Shown: positions 8,559 through 16,823, numbered from the stretch's first letter. The stretch: DNA of 64,000 nucleotides from Bacteroidales bacterium (GCA_035299085.1 DATGXG010000057.1:1-64000); one strand, 5' to 3'. Notes: generated by a model from the letters alone, not told the origin. Program-made: numbers and translations.

Positions 8559-9476
8559 ATGAAAAAATTAGTCGTTTTATTGCTTGTTGTATGCTCGGCT
8601 TCAGCGTGGGGCCAGATCTTTCCGAAGATGGACATGATGATGTTTTATACGGATTCGTGGAAAGGAGAGCGGTTTACGGATGGCAGACCGAAAGTGTCGG
8701 ATGACCTGATCAAAAGAGTGATGAACCTGTCGATTGAAGAAGTCTGGCAGACCTTGCGGAATGAAGGATTCAATAACCAGTATGCCGACGGCTTTAAAAT
8801 GGTTCATCCCGACAAACCATTCGCCGGCAGGGCTGTCACGGCGTTGTATATGCCGAAGCGCCCGGATGTGGAAAAGAAAATACTTGAAAAAGGACATAAT
8901 GAAGGGCAAAAAGGCGCAGGCAACTCATGGCCCATTGACCAGCTGAAAGAAGGAGATGTGTATGTGGCCGATTGTTTTGGCAAGGTGGTCGACGGAACGC
9001 TGATAGGCGATAACCTGGGTAATTCAATTTTTGCGAAATCAAAGACCGGAGTTGTGTTTGATGCAGGCGCCAGGGACCTTGAGGGCCTTGAGGCCATTGA
9101 AGGTTTCAATGCCTGCGTACGCGATTTTCATCCCAGTTATCTCATGGAAACCATGCTGATGGGGATCAACGTGCCGATTACAATCGGGAATGCAACAGTA
9201 ATGCCTGGTGATGTAGTACTGGCAAAAAAGGAAGGGGTAATTTTCATACCACCCCACCTGCTGCAGAAAGTGGTATTAAATGGTGAGTTCACAGCGCTTC
9301 GCGATGAATTCGGTCATGAAATGCTGCGGAACGGAACCTATACCCCCGGCCAGATTGATGCTGCATGGACAGAAGAAATAAAGTCTTCATTTCTGAAATG
9401 GATTGATGCCAACACTTCCCGCCTCCCCATGTCGCGCCAGGAGCTGGATGCGTATATGAAGGAGAGGAATTGGTAA
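8559..9476 (+). CDS. RraA-like / HMG-CHA aldolase-fold protein with signal peptide
   Basis: A 305-residue protein. A signal peptide (about 1-18, ending SAWG) is followed by a region ending in an RraA fold with GDNLGNSIFAKSKTGVVFDAGARDLEGLEAI (about 150-180). The GDxxG and RD pair bind metal and substrate in 4-hydroxy-4-methyl-2-oxoglutarate/oxaloacetate aldolases of this fold. RraA-like proteins are normally cytoplasmic, so an exported version is unusual, but it fits the exported enolase-superfamily enzyme two genes upstream. It could cleave the 2-keto-3-deoxy product of that dehydratase; this is inference from context. Confidence 0.78.
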   Translation: MKKLVVLLLVVCSASAWGQIFPKMDMMMFYTDSWKGERFTDGRPKVSDDLIKRVMNLSIEEVWQTLRNEGFNNQYADGFKMVHPDKPFAGRAVTALYMPKRPDVEKKILEKGHNEGQKGAGNSWPIDQLKEGDVYVADCFGKVVDGTLIGDNLGNSIFAKSKTGVVFDAGARDLEGLEAIEGFNACVRDFHPSYLMETMLMGINVPITIGNATVMPGDVVLAKKEGVIFIPPHLLQKVVLNGEFTALRDEFGHEMLRNGTYTPGQIDAAWTEEIKSSFLKWIDANTSRLPMSRQELDAYMKERNW

Positions 9477-9483
9477 TCCAAGG

Positions 9484-9771
9484 CCGTCGTTGCGAGGAGC
9501 TTGAAATTAACTGATTATAGCAGTAAGAAAAGCGACGAAGCAATCTGCCCGCACTGGCAGGGCTTTACAAAGAGGCCAAATGTCATTTCGAACCGATATG
9601 ATAAATTTTGAAATACGATTTTGAACCCTTTCAGGGTTCTTGTCTGCTGGCATTATAATCCACGGGTTTCACCCGCGGTTATTCAGATCTCGCTACTTCG
9701 TAGCTATTTGTAAAAGCCATTGTTGTCATTTCATTCGGTGATCTTAAAAATAGGGTTGGTTACTCGCAATG
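9484..9771. repeat. Copy 1 of a dispersed element with CGTCATTGCGAG-like inverted ends
   Basis: The left end GTCGTTGCGAGGAGC (9484-9498) and the right end CTCGCAATGACGG (about 9759-9771) are inverted copies. The left part contains GACGAAGCAATCTGCCCG, the shared internal block found in copies near 23284 and 56300. The right half differs from the other copies because it holds the three-hairpin cluster at 9623-9704. It has the structure of a MITE/REP-like element without a transposase. Confidence 0.7.
9623..9704. repeat. Cluster of three mini-hairpins sharing a TTC loop
   Basis: Three inverted repeats occur within 82 bp: GAACCCT-TTC-AGGGTTC (9623-9639), CCACGGGT-TTC-ACCCGCGG (9660-9678, one mismatch) and GCTAC-TTC-GTAGC (9692-9704). 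All have the same 3-nt loop (GAA on the other strand). GNA-type triloops make unusually stable DNA hairpins. Confidence 0.85.
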
Positions 9772-9895
9772 ACGGTTCTTTTTTTAACAAAATATTTTCG
9801 AACAATAAAACAATATTGATGTTCTATCATCGTTGTCCGAACGAGGATAACGGAACTCTGTTTAACCCTAACATAAATTGCGGTTTACCCATGGA

Positions 9896-9932
9896 AACCC
9901 GTCACCGGAAATAACTATTCCGCTGACGGGTT
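9896..9932. terminator. Hairpin at the end of the Mo-oxidoreductase remnant
   Basis: AACCCGTCA (9896-9904) pairs with TGACGGGTT (9924-9932). On the plus strand the stem runs into TTTTG, a weak intrinsic-terminator shape. The stop codon of the minus-strand fragment lies inside the stem. Confidence 0.45.
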
Positions 9933-10459
9933 TTGAATTTGTAATCCAGGTATATGCCGCAGCCTTTTTTATCGATAAGTCCTCTTACATGATGCAAATT
10001 ATATACTTCTTTAACAGTTGCGTGATCATAAAATTCATTCAGCACTACTGAATAAAGAGTGGTCGTATTACCCAGCATACAGGCTGCGTTCATAAGAAGA
10101 TTTACTGGCACCCCGGTTAATTGCTGAACCTTATGAGGTGTGAAGCCCGAAATAGTTTTTGAAAGGAAGTTAAAGCCTTCAATCCGCTCTTTTATGGATT
10201 TCTCATTTATGTATCCTGCCTGAATAATCAGGTTTAATAAGCCCTTCATTACTACATGAATACTTCCTGGTTGAATGGTCAGATGGACAGTGACTTTTGA
10301 TGCAGTGAAAGTCAATCTGGGATTAATGAGAATAAGTTTTGGCGGATTATTTCCTGAAAACCTGTCACGAATTTCTGACCAGGGGACCTCCTGTCGTGAA
10401 GAAATACTATTACCGACAATGAGAATCAGATCAGACGTATAGATGGGTGAATAATCCAA
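9902..10459 (-). pseudogene. Remnant of a molybdopterin-dependent oxidoreductase (middle fragment)
   Basis: A 185-residue reading frame that matches only the central part of formate-dehydrogenase/nitrate-reductase-type molybdopterin oxidoreductases. Family-like segments in order are SDLILIVGNS, LILINPRLTFTAS, VHLTIQPGSIHVVMKGLLNLIIQAGYI, IEGFNFLSK, FTPHKVQQLTGVPVNLL and a degraded VYNLHHVRGLIDKKGCGIY, which corresponds to the usual NLALLTGNIGRPGAG region. The N-terminal iron-sulfur domain, the substrate-binding part and the C-terminal MGD-binding domain are all missing, so it cannot be an active oxidoreductase. No other Mo-enzyme or cofactor genes lie nearby. The frame is still open over 185 codons, so either decay is recent or the fragment is retained. 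Confidence 0.68.
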
Positions 10460-10516
10460 ATTAAGGTTTTGTTAAAAACAAGACAAAAAACCAAAAGTTC
10501 GGATTGAAGAGGTGTA

Positions 10517-13216
10517 TCAAAACAGCGATTCTGTTTTTTCAAGCACCTTTTCCATTTCAATTCCTTTTCCCAGGACATCTTTAAACAGGTCGCCCTCTGA
10601 CCTCACTCTTTCAATGGCATTCCGAATCGTGAAATCAGTCATTTTAAGTCCCTTTTTCACTTCATCCCAGTGAAGAGGCATGGATACTGTTGCGCCCGGC
10701 TTTGGACGCAGGGAATAGGGACTGGCTATGGTTGCACCCGGGCGATTCTGCAGAAAGTCGAGGTACATTTTACCCTGCCGTTCGCTGATCATTCGCTCAA
10801 CGGTGGTGTATTCGGGTAATTGCTGATGAACGATATTGACGATGATTCGGGCAAACAGCTGCGATTGATCATATGTATATTTGGCTGCAAGAGGTATATA
10901 AATATGAATACCGGTAGACCCTGATGTTTTGGGAAAAGAAGGAACTCCGGCCAGATCCAGCACTTTTTTTACCAGGTTGGCTGCCTCAATAACCTGGTCA
11001 AATGTGTTTTTGTCGGGATCCAGATCAATGATACAGTAATCAGGGTAATCTTCAGATTGAATACGGCTGAACCACGGATTCATTTCAATGCATCCCAGCG
11101 AAGCCATCCACAGCAATGTGGCCTCATCGCTCCCTACAAGGAATTCCTTGTGCTCACCATCACTCGTAACATAAGGAAAAGTTCTTACCCATTCAGGCGA
11201 TTTACCTTTTACATTTTTCTGGTAGAAATGCTGGCCGTGAATTCCGTTTGGAAAGCGGTTAAGTGATTGCGGGCGGTCCTTCAGGTAGGGCAGGATGTAT
11301 TCGGCCACCTGGTAGTAGTAGTTGAACATGTCGCGTTTGGTGATACCGTCTTCAGGCCAATAGACTTTGCTCAGGTTGGTAAACTTCAGCTCGTGCCCGT
11401 TAATCGTTTTTACCTGGGTTTCTTCATTGGGATTCAACAGAGATCTTCGTTCACTTTTTGCCGGGGCATTAACAAGTGTTTGTTTCGATTTAGTTTTTTT
11501 TTCAGGTTTTACTTCTGATTTTTCTTGTTCAACGATTTCTGCAGTATCGGCTTCTTTTTCACGGACCACTTCAGAAGCCTTTTTATCCGTTCGCAGACCT
11601 TTAAAAGATGGATGCCTGAAAACGCCGTCATTCGTCATTTCTGTAAAAGTAATTTCGCAGATCAACTGCGGCTTCAGCCATATGGCACTTGCATGAGGCG
11701 GGTTAGGCCGGAACCGGGAGGGTTGGTTCACATCAGGGACTGTCTGGAACGGGCTTTCTTCAACTACAAGGGGTTTAAACTGTTTCATCATCTCACGCTG
11801 CAGTTTATCGGTGAAGCCGGTGCCTACTTTGCCCACAAACTGGAAAATGCCCTTTTCATAAACACCGAGCAGAAGCGAGCTGAAGAGTTTGCCGGTTCCT
11901 TCATTCACAGTGTAGCCGCCAATAACGACCTCCTGCCGTTTATGCACCTTGATTTTAAGCCAGTATTTTGACCGGATATCGGGAATATAGAGGCTGTCCT
12001 TTTTCTTGGCAATCATTCCTTCAAGTCCCAGTTTACCCGCTGCTTCAAAAAATTGCTTGCCATGTTCAGGGAACGCCTCGCTGATCCGGATCATATCGTT
12101 ATTCTTCGGAAAGATATCATTGAGGATATCAAGCCGGCTGCTTAAAGGCAGGTTCATCAGGTTTTTCCCGTTGTACCAAAGGATGTCAAAAACGTACAAA
12201 ACCAGCTGCCCGTCCGCTTCGCTCCTCCAATTCTGCAAAGCGCTGAAGTTGGATACGCCTTTTTCATTGAGCACCATGATTTCACCGTCGATTACCGCAT
12301 CATTCTTCCATTGTTTCAGTGCTTCAGCGATGGGGTAGTATTTTTCGGTAAAGGATTTGTTATTTCTCGATTGCAGTTGCACCGATCCTTCCTCGATAAA
12401 AGCTATAGTACGGTAGCCATCCCATTTCACCTCAAAAATCCACTCCGGATCATCAAACGGATCGTCTACAAGCGTTGCCAGCATGGGTTTGACCAGAGAA
12501 GGCATTTTCGACTTTTCAGCTTTTCGCAGAGCATTGCCTGTATTGCGGGGCTGTTTCTGGCTGATAGTACCGGTTTTAACCTGGTCATCCAGCTTTTTAA
12601 TGGTGTTGTCCTTAGGTTGCCCATAAATATTAGTGCTGGTGACTTTGACTTCATCAATTGTTTTGCCCGACTGAACCGATTTATCTTCAAGTGTAATATC
12701 CCTATCCGTGGCAAATTCATCACGGTGCTTGATCATCAGCCAGCTGTTTTCACCCCGGGTGGCTGTTCGGACCAGGGCGAATTCACCTTTCAGTTTTTTA
12801 CCATACAGGGTTATTTTAAGCTGACCGCTTTCAAGACTTTGGAGCAAATGGCGTTCCTTGTCCTTTTTCGATTTTCCCTGAAAATTCGAGGGCTCATATG
12901 TGCCCTCATCCCAAACAATAACTGTTCCGGCACCGTATTCGCCTTTCGGAATAATGCCTTCAAAGTCGCGGTAATCAAACGGATGGTCTTCCACCATCAT
13001 GGCCAGTCGTTTTACCGCAGGATCGAGTGTAGGCCCTTTGGGTATTGCCCAGCTTTTAAGCACCCCGTCCATTTCAAGCCTGAAGTCATAGTGCAGGCGG
13101 GTTGCCGCATGTTTCTGAACAGTAAATTTAAGTGATTTCTTATCAGCACTTTTACCACCGAATGGTTCCGGGGTAATAGTTGGATCCCGTTTTTCCCTGT
13201 ATTTTTCGAGTGCCAT
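10517..13216 (-). CDS. ligD: DNA ligase D (phosphoesterase-ligase-polymerase)
   Basis: An 899-residue multidomain enzyme of bacterial non-homologous end joining. The domain order is 3'-phosphoesterase (about 30-165, with H36, H42, D44 in HAATRLHYDFRLE and the KGEYGAGTV segment), ATP-dependent ligase (about 238-540, nucleotidyl-lysine K264 in KWDGYR, IDGEI motif III, EGMIAKK motif IV), a charged Lys/Glu-rich linker (about 555-610) and an archaeo-eukaryotic-primase-like polymerase (about 615-880, with DLDPD at about 731-735). All three activities appear intact. NHEJ normally requires Ku, and no Ku gene lies in the window. The gene stands alone, divergent from the GH16 gene. Confidence 0.95.
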   Translation of the reverse strand: MALEKYREKRDPTITPEPFGGKSADKKSLKFTVQKHAATRLHYDFRLEMDGVLKSWAIPKGPTLDPAVKRLAMMVEDHPFDYRDFEGIIPKGEYGAGTVIVWDEGTYEPSNFQGKSKKDKERHLLQSLESGQLKITLYGKKLKGEFALVRTATRGENSWLMIKHRDEFATDRDITLEDKSVQSGKTIDEVKVTSTNIYGQPKDNTIKKLDDQVKTGTISQKQPRNTGNALRKAEKSKMPSLVKPMLATLVDDPFDDPEWIFEVKWDGYRTIAFIEEGSVQLQSRNNKSFTEKYYPIAEALKQWKNDAVIDGEIMVLNEKGVSNFSALQNWRSEADGQLVLYVFDILWYNGKNLMNLPLSSRLDILNDIFPKNNDMIRISEAFPEHGKQFFEAAGKLGLEGMIAKKKDSLYIPDIRSKYWLKIKVHKRQEVVIGGYTVNEGTGKLFSSLLLGVYEKGIFQFVGKVGTGFTDKLQREMMKQFKPLVVEESPFQTVPDVNQPSRFRPNPPHASAIWLKPQLICEITFTEMTNDGVFRHPSFKGLRTDKKASEVVREKEADTAEIVEQEKSEVKPEKKTKSKQTLVNAPAKSERRSLLNPNEETQVKTINGHELKFTNLSKVYWPEDGITKRDMFNYYYQVAEYILPYLKDRPQSLNRFPNGIHGQHFYQKNVKGKSPEWVRTFPYVTSDGEHKEFLVGSDEATLLWMASLGCIEMNPWFSRIQSEDYPDYCIIDLDPDKNTFDQVIEAANLVKKVLDLAGVPSFPKTSGSTGIHIYIPLAAKYTYDQSQLFARIIVNIVHQQLPEYTTVERMISERQGKMYLDFLQNRPGATIASPYSLRPKPGATVSMPLHWDEVKKGLKMTDFTIRNAIERVRSEGDLFKDVLGKGIEMEKVLEKTESLF

Positions 13217-13331
13217 AACCTAACGTAATAGTAATGGATTAACAGTTGATTCAACAACATGTTTAGCGCAGAATGATTGATCAGGAATGCAATAAAAACT
13301 AACTTTACTGTAACGATTCAAAAAATATGCT

Positions 13332-14117
13332 ATGAAATCAATTTTATGTCTGGTTGTTGTTACAGTATTATTTTCAGCAGTTTCCTTTGGGCAACAGTCG
13401 CAAAAGAAACTTGTATGGTCGGATGAGTTCGATTATTCAGGACTTCCCGATTCAAAGAAATGGCAGTATGAGGAAGGACTCATACGGAATAATGAGGCTC
13501 AGTATTACACCAAAGCAAGGCAGGAGAATGCAAAAGTTGAAAACGGGGTGCTCACCATCACCGGGCGTAAAGAGGAATATAATGGTGCGCATTATACTTC
13601 GGCCAGTATCAATACGAAGGGTAAGTTTGAATTCACAAAAGGTCGGGTTGAAGTAAGAGCTAAATTGCCCGAAGGCAGGGGCACATGGCCGGCAATCTGG
13701 ACGCTGGGCACAAACATTGAGAAAGTCGGATGGCCGGTTTGCGGAGAAATTGATATTATGGAATTCGTTGGTTATGAGCCTGATAAGGTTTATGCCAACG
13801 TACACACGGGCGATTACAATCATACAAAGGGAACCGGCCGTGGTGGGAGTATTACGTATAACAGACCATTTGATGATTTCCACATTTATGCCGTTGAATG
13901 GTACAATAATCGCATGGATTTCTATTTTGACAATACAAAATACTTCACCTGTACAAGGAAAAATGAGGGATTGGGGGAATGGCCATTTACCGAACCCCAG
14001 TATTTGCTGGTCAACCTGGCCATCGGCGGCGCCTGGGGAGGTACAAAAGGAATTGACGATTCTATATTTCCCGTTACTTATCAGATTGATTATGTGAGGG
14101 TGTATTCACTGGAATAG
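13332..14117 (+). CDS. Glycoside hydrolase family 16 beta-glucanase, secreted
   Basis: A 261-residue single-domain enzyme with a signal peptide (about 1-20, ending SFG). The GH16 active-site strand is GEIDIMEF with nucleophile E139, D141 and acid/base E144. Upstream WSDEFDY and the RGTWPAIWTLG segment, and the C-terminal IDYVRVYSLE strand, are typical of the laminarinase/lichenase (beta-1,3 and mixed-linkage glucanase) branch. No carbohydrate-binding module or lipobox is present, so it is probably soluble in the periplasm or secreted. It stands alone, not in the PUL at 40-51 kb. TAACTTTA at about 13300, with a TTG 20 bp upstream, is a promoter candidate. Confidence 0.92.
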   Translation: MKSILCLVVVTVLFSAVSFGQQSQKKLVWSDEFDYSGLPDSKKWQYEEGLIRNNEAQYYTKARQENAKVENGVLTITGRKEEYNGAHYTSASINTKGKFEFTKGRVEVRAKLPEGRGTWPAIWTLGTNIEKVGWPVCGEIDIMEFVGYEPDKVYANVHTGDYNHTKGTGRGGSITYNRPFDDFHIYAVEWYNNRMDFYFDNTKYFTCTRKNEGLGEWPFTEPQYLLVNLAIGGAWGGTKGIDDSIFPVTYQIDYVRVYSLE

Positions 14118-14180
14118 GCAGGTATTGAAAGTCGGTTGCAACTTTCCTGCATTCCGGAGTGTTATCCCCCGAAATGTCTT

Positions 14181-14735
14181 ATGAGAAGAATTGTTGCAGC
14201 CATTAATATGACAATTGACGGGTATGCTGACCATACGGCGGTCACTCCTGATGAAGAAGTGCATGAACATTACAGTGAGTTATTAAGCAATGCCGATGCC
14301 ATATTATACGGGAGGATAACCTACCAGCTGATGGAATACTGGTTAACCGTGCTTGAGAATCCTACCGGTAATGCAGCCATGGATGAATTTGCGTTGGTAA
14401 TTGACAGGATTCCGAAGGTCGTTTTTTCAAATACGCTGAAATCAGTTGATTGGAAAGGCACACGGATAGCCAGCCGGGATCTTAAAGATGAAGTTACCGA
14501 CCTTCGGCAACAACCCGGTAAAGATATCCTTGTGGGCAGTCCAAGTATTATCATTTCACTGATGAACCATCAGTTGATTGATGAACTGCAGCTGTGTGTG
14601 CATCCCGTTCTGGCTGCAGGCGGTATGCCATTGTTTAAAAACATACGTGAAAGGACGGTTTTAAAACTATTACGGACAAAAACATTTAAAGGCGGAGCTG
14701 TGGTGTTTTATTATGAGCCGGGAATGGAGGGATAA
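14181..14735 (+). CDS. Dihydrofolate reductase / RibD C-terminal family protein
   Basis: A 184-residue protein of the RibD-C/DHFR-like superfamily. MRRIVAAINMTIDGY at the start, the DAILYGRITYQLMEYW segment, KDILVGSPSIIISLMNHQLIDEL and the C-terminal GAVVFYYEP strand follow the family pattern. These small proteins bind NADPH, but their substrates are mostly unknown (YyaP/YwjB type). I chose the ATG at 14181 because the conserved N-terminal strand starts there; a longer frame from a TTG at 14136 adds residues that do not fit. Confidence 0.82.
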   Translation: MRRIVAAINMTIDGYADHTAVTPDEEVHEHYSELLSNADAILYGRITYQLMEYWLTVLENPTGNAAMDEFALVIDRIPKVVFSNTLKSVDWKGTRIASRDLKDEVTDLRQQPGKDILVGSPSIIISLMNHQLIDELQLCVHPVLAAGGMPLFKNIRERTVLKLLRTKTFKGGAVVFYYEPGMEG

Positions 14736-14756
14736 ATCTCCTGGAAATTAAAATTG

Positions 14757-14830
14757 TCGGGGTGAGAAGACTCGAACTTCCGACCCCTACGTCCCGAACG
14801 TAGTGCGCTAGCCAACTGCGCTACACCCCG
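14757..14830 (-). tRNA. tRNA-Pro (anticodon CGG)
   Basis: Read on the minus strand, the 74-nt gene folds as a cloverleaf. The 7-bp acceptor is CGGGGTG with CACCCCG, the D-arm is GCGC...GCGC, the anticodon stem is CTACG/CGTAG with loop TTCGGGA (anticodon CGG, decoding CCG), and the T-arm loop is TTCGAGT. CCA is not encoded. It stands alone between the DHFR-like gene and the four-helix-bundle gene. Confidence 0.95.
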
Positions 14831-14898
14831 ATACAATTTCTATGGGCGCAAAAATAGTAAAAACAATAACAAAACTATAATTTTTTAGAATTTGTTAA

Positions 14899-14986
14899 TG
14901 GGACCAATGGGACCTAAGTGACCTATGCGATATACCGGCCATTTGATAATACGTCGTATACGTCGTATATGTCTCATACGTCCCAT
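14899..14986. repeat. 9-mer inverted array A at the stop codon of the four-helix gene
   Basis: The left arm 14899-14934 holds four 9-mers (TGGGACCAA, TGGGACCTA, AGTGACCTA, TGCGATATA). The right arm 14951-14986 holds four (ACGTCGTAT twice, ATGTCTCAT, ACGTCCCAT). The right arm is an imperfect reverse complement of the left, with a 16-bp loop. Read on the minus strand the array begins exactly at the TAA stop of the gene ending at 14986. Confidence 0.9.
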
Positions 14987-15558
14987 TAACTATTCTCCTC
15001 ATTTCTTGCATCCAGCCTTGCCTTAGTCATCCTTTCCCTGATTCCTCCTTCCTTCAAAAATGCTCTTTCCAAAGCTGCAATTTGCTTGTCAAGAAGATAA
15101 CATGTAATATAAATTAAACAAATCAGCGAATTGGCACATATTTCGGGGTCCGGATTTTCGATTGCTTTTTTGTAGGTTTCATAATTAGCATTTGGGGTCT
15201 TGTTTAGCTCCCGGAATCTTTTTGTAAGACGATGATTCTTATCCCATAGTTCCAGTTTTTGTTTTCTGATAAAGTCTTTGTAGTCAAGTATAAGCTCTTC
15301 CAGTGATGCCCGTGCAACATTCGTAAGAGTAATTTCTGTTTGCTTTGAAGTCCCTGAGGCCATACTGCCTTCAGCAATATTTTGTTTACCGCTTCTGGCA
15401 GCCTGTTTCATTTGGTCATATGTTCTGTCGCGCTTTGATATGAAACGATCAATAAAATGAAGAGTACCGTCATAAATGATCTCTGCCTTTTGGTAAGATA
15501 TAAGCTTTTCATAACCGCCATGCGGTGGTATGAAACCGGAATTTTGATTGGTTTTCAT
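14986..15558 (-). CDS. Four-helix-bundle protein (23S rRNA-intervening-sequence protein superfamily)
   Basis: A 190-residue, mainly helical protein. YEKLISYQKAEIIYDGTLHFIDRFI, the RTYDQMKQAARSGKQNIAEGS segment and the ASLEELILDYKDFIRKQ segment are the hallmarks of the four-helix-bundle suffix proteins related to S23 rRNA-intervening-sequence proteins and to Avd proteins of diversity-generating retroelements. No reverse transcriptase or template repeat is near, so an Avd role is not supported. The biochemical function of stand-alone members is unknown; S23-type proteins form basic pentamers that may bind nucleic acids. The gene is flanked on both sides by related 9-mer inverted arrays, which suggests it travels with or was inserted into such an array. 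Confidence 0.85.
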   Translation of the reverse strand: MKTNQNSGFIPPHGGYEKLISYQKAEIIYDGTLHFIDRFISKRDRTYDQMKQAARSGKQNIAEGSMASGTSKQTEITLTNVARASLEELILDYKDFIRKQKLELWDKNHRLTKRFRELNKTPNANYETYKKAIENPDPEICANSLICLIYITCYLLDKQIAALERAFLKEGGIRERMTKARLDARNEENS

Positions 15559-15643
15559 GATGGGTCATTAATGGATTTACAACTAACAAGGTTTCTTTCA
15601 GAGAAATAAATTTAGGAAAAAGAGTAATAACATGCAATAGTTT

Positions 15644-15735
15644 TGGGACGAATAGGACCTATGAGACCTATGTGTTTTTCCTAGCAGATCAAGGATGGTC
15701 CGTCGTATACGTCCCATCCGTCCCATAGGTCCCAT
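15644..15735. repeat. 9-mer inverted array B at the stop codon of the phosphotriesterase-like gene
   Basis: The left arm 15644-15679 holds TGGGACGAA, TAGGACCTA, TGAGACCTA and TGTGTTTTT. The right arm 15700-15735 holds CCGTCGTAT, ACGTCCCAT, CCGTCCCAT and AGGTCCCAT. The arms are 36 bp each and imperfectly complementary around a 20-bp loop. Read on the minus strand the array starts exactly at the TAA stop at 15735-15737, the same placement as array A. Confidence 0.9.
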
Positions 15736-16744
15736 TACAATTTATTTTTCTTCACCCCAACCCCAAACGCCTCTGCCGGGTTTTTCACTATTAATTGGTT
15801 TATTTCTTTGTCTGAAAAACCTTGCTTTTTTAATTCGGGAATCAGCTTTGTAAAAACGGTTGTATATCCCCTGAATTCCCCGCCATCTGGCTTTGCCGGA
15901 TCATACCATCCCGCGTCATGAGAGATTAGCACGTTGCTAAGCAGCTTCTCATTTTTCATTTTTACCAGGAGGGTAACATATTCCATCACATTGTCATCGC
16001 TCAACCCGTCAAAGCTCACCCAGGCTCCCATTTTTGCAGCCCTGATATGATTTTGAACATCTTTCTCATTCTGGGCATGAACCCAGATAAAGGCTTCAGG
16101 TGATACACCCTGCTCTTTCAGAACCTCCAGTTCCGCGAAAGCAAGAACAGCAGGTCCGGTGTGCGATGCGATAGTCAGTCCGGTTTTCAGATGTGTCATC
16201 GCCGCAGCTTTTACTAATTTGCTGTGTAAATCACTGAGGCTGTCGCCTCCCACACCAATTTTAATAAAACCGGGCCTGATACCGGTGCCTTTAATTCCTT
16301 CATTCCATTCTTTAGTCCATCTCTCAGATAGTTGTTCCGCAGTTTCATCATAGACAAAGCCCGGCAAATACTTGTTGTTACCGGCACCATAATATCCGTA
16401 TTGGTGACCAGGTTCAACCCTGTTGAATCAGCCAGCATTTTGAGTAAAAGAGGATCCCTTCCAAGGTATTCCGGGGTGCATTCAATAATTGCATTGCACC
16501 CGGATTTTTTCACTTCCCGCAGGTAAGGAAGCACAGCAGAAGCCACTTTTGCCCTGTCCCACCTGGAATCCGTTATCAGGTCAGCCCCGATAAAATCTAC
16601 AAGAAAATGTTCATGCGTAAGCACAGTACCCAGTTGATTCACAGGAACCGGGCCATTGACTGTCATGACATAGTTGTTATCAGTCGAACACCGGATACCG
16701 AGTGCCGATATAAGAAGAATGAAACAACGATAAACCTGCTTCAT
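15735..16744 (-). pseudogene. Phosphotriesterase-family metallohydrolase, frameshifted
   Basis: The reading frame is split in two by a one-base loss. The first part (from ATG 16744; signal-like hydrophobic N-terminus) carries THEHF (metal His44 and His46) and runs to LVTNT. The second part continues as GYYGAGNNKYLPGFVYDET and contains FIKIGV (bridging carboxylated Lys), SHTGP, WVHAQN (His) and SHDAGW (Asp). One missing C in the plus-strand CC at 16396-16397 would rejoin both into about 336 residues with every PTE-family metal ligand intact. Relatives are lactonases, phosphotriesterases or esterases. It may be a recent pseudogene or a sequencing error in a short homopolymer. Confidence 0.85.
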
Positions 16745-16823
16745 AATTTCCACATTTCTATCTAATATAGTATAAATTCTCTTTATAATAAACGATGTGA
16801 TCACTCAGGTGTTTTATTGGTAA

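Larger units (their letters stand above)
9477..9901. other. 425-bp gene-free stretch built of dispersed repeats
   Basis: No credible gene is seen. The stretch contains a CGTCATTGCGAG-ended inverted-repeat element (about 9484-9771, annotated separately) with a cluster of three short hairpins inside (9623-9704). The remainder up to 9901 is AT-rich (about 9775-9900) and has no recognisable content. A short plus-strand reading frame at 9720-9914 has repeat-derived composition and no homology signal. Confidence 0.75.

Noticed and set aside
9720..9914. Small plus-strand reading frame of 64 codons
   Set aside because: It lies in repeat-derived and AT-rich sequence, has no ribosome binding site and gives no recognisable protein.
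12311..13135. Long plus-strand open frame of 274 codons within ligD
   Set aside because: It is antisense to conserved phosphoesterase and ligase motifs and its translation has no protein-like domain pattern.
14899..15735. CRISPR array or diversity-generating retroelement around the four-helix gene
   Set aside because: Repeat units are 9 bp without spacers, no Cas gene, reverse transcriptase, template repeat or variable repeat is present. The resemblance to Avd is at family level only.
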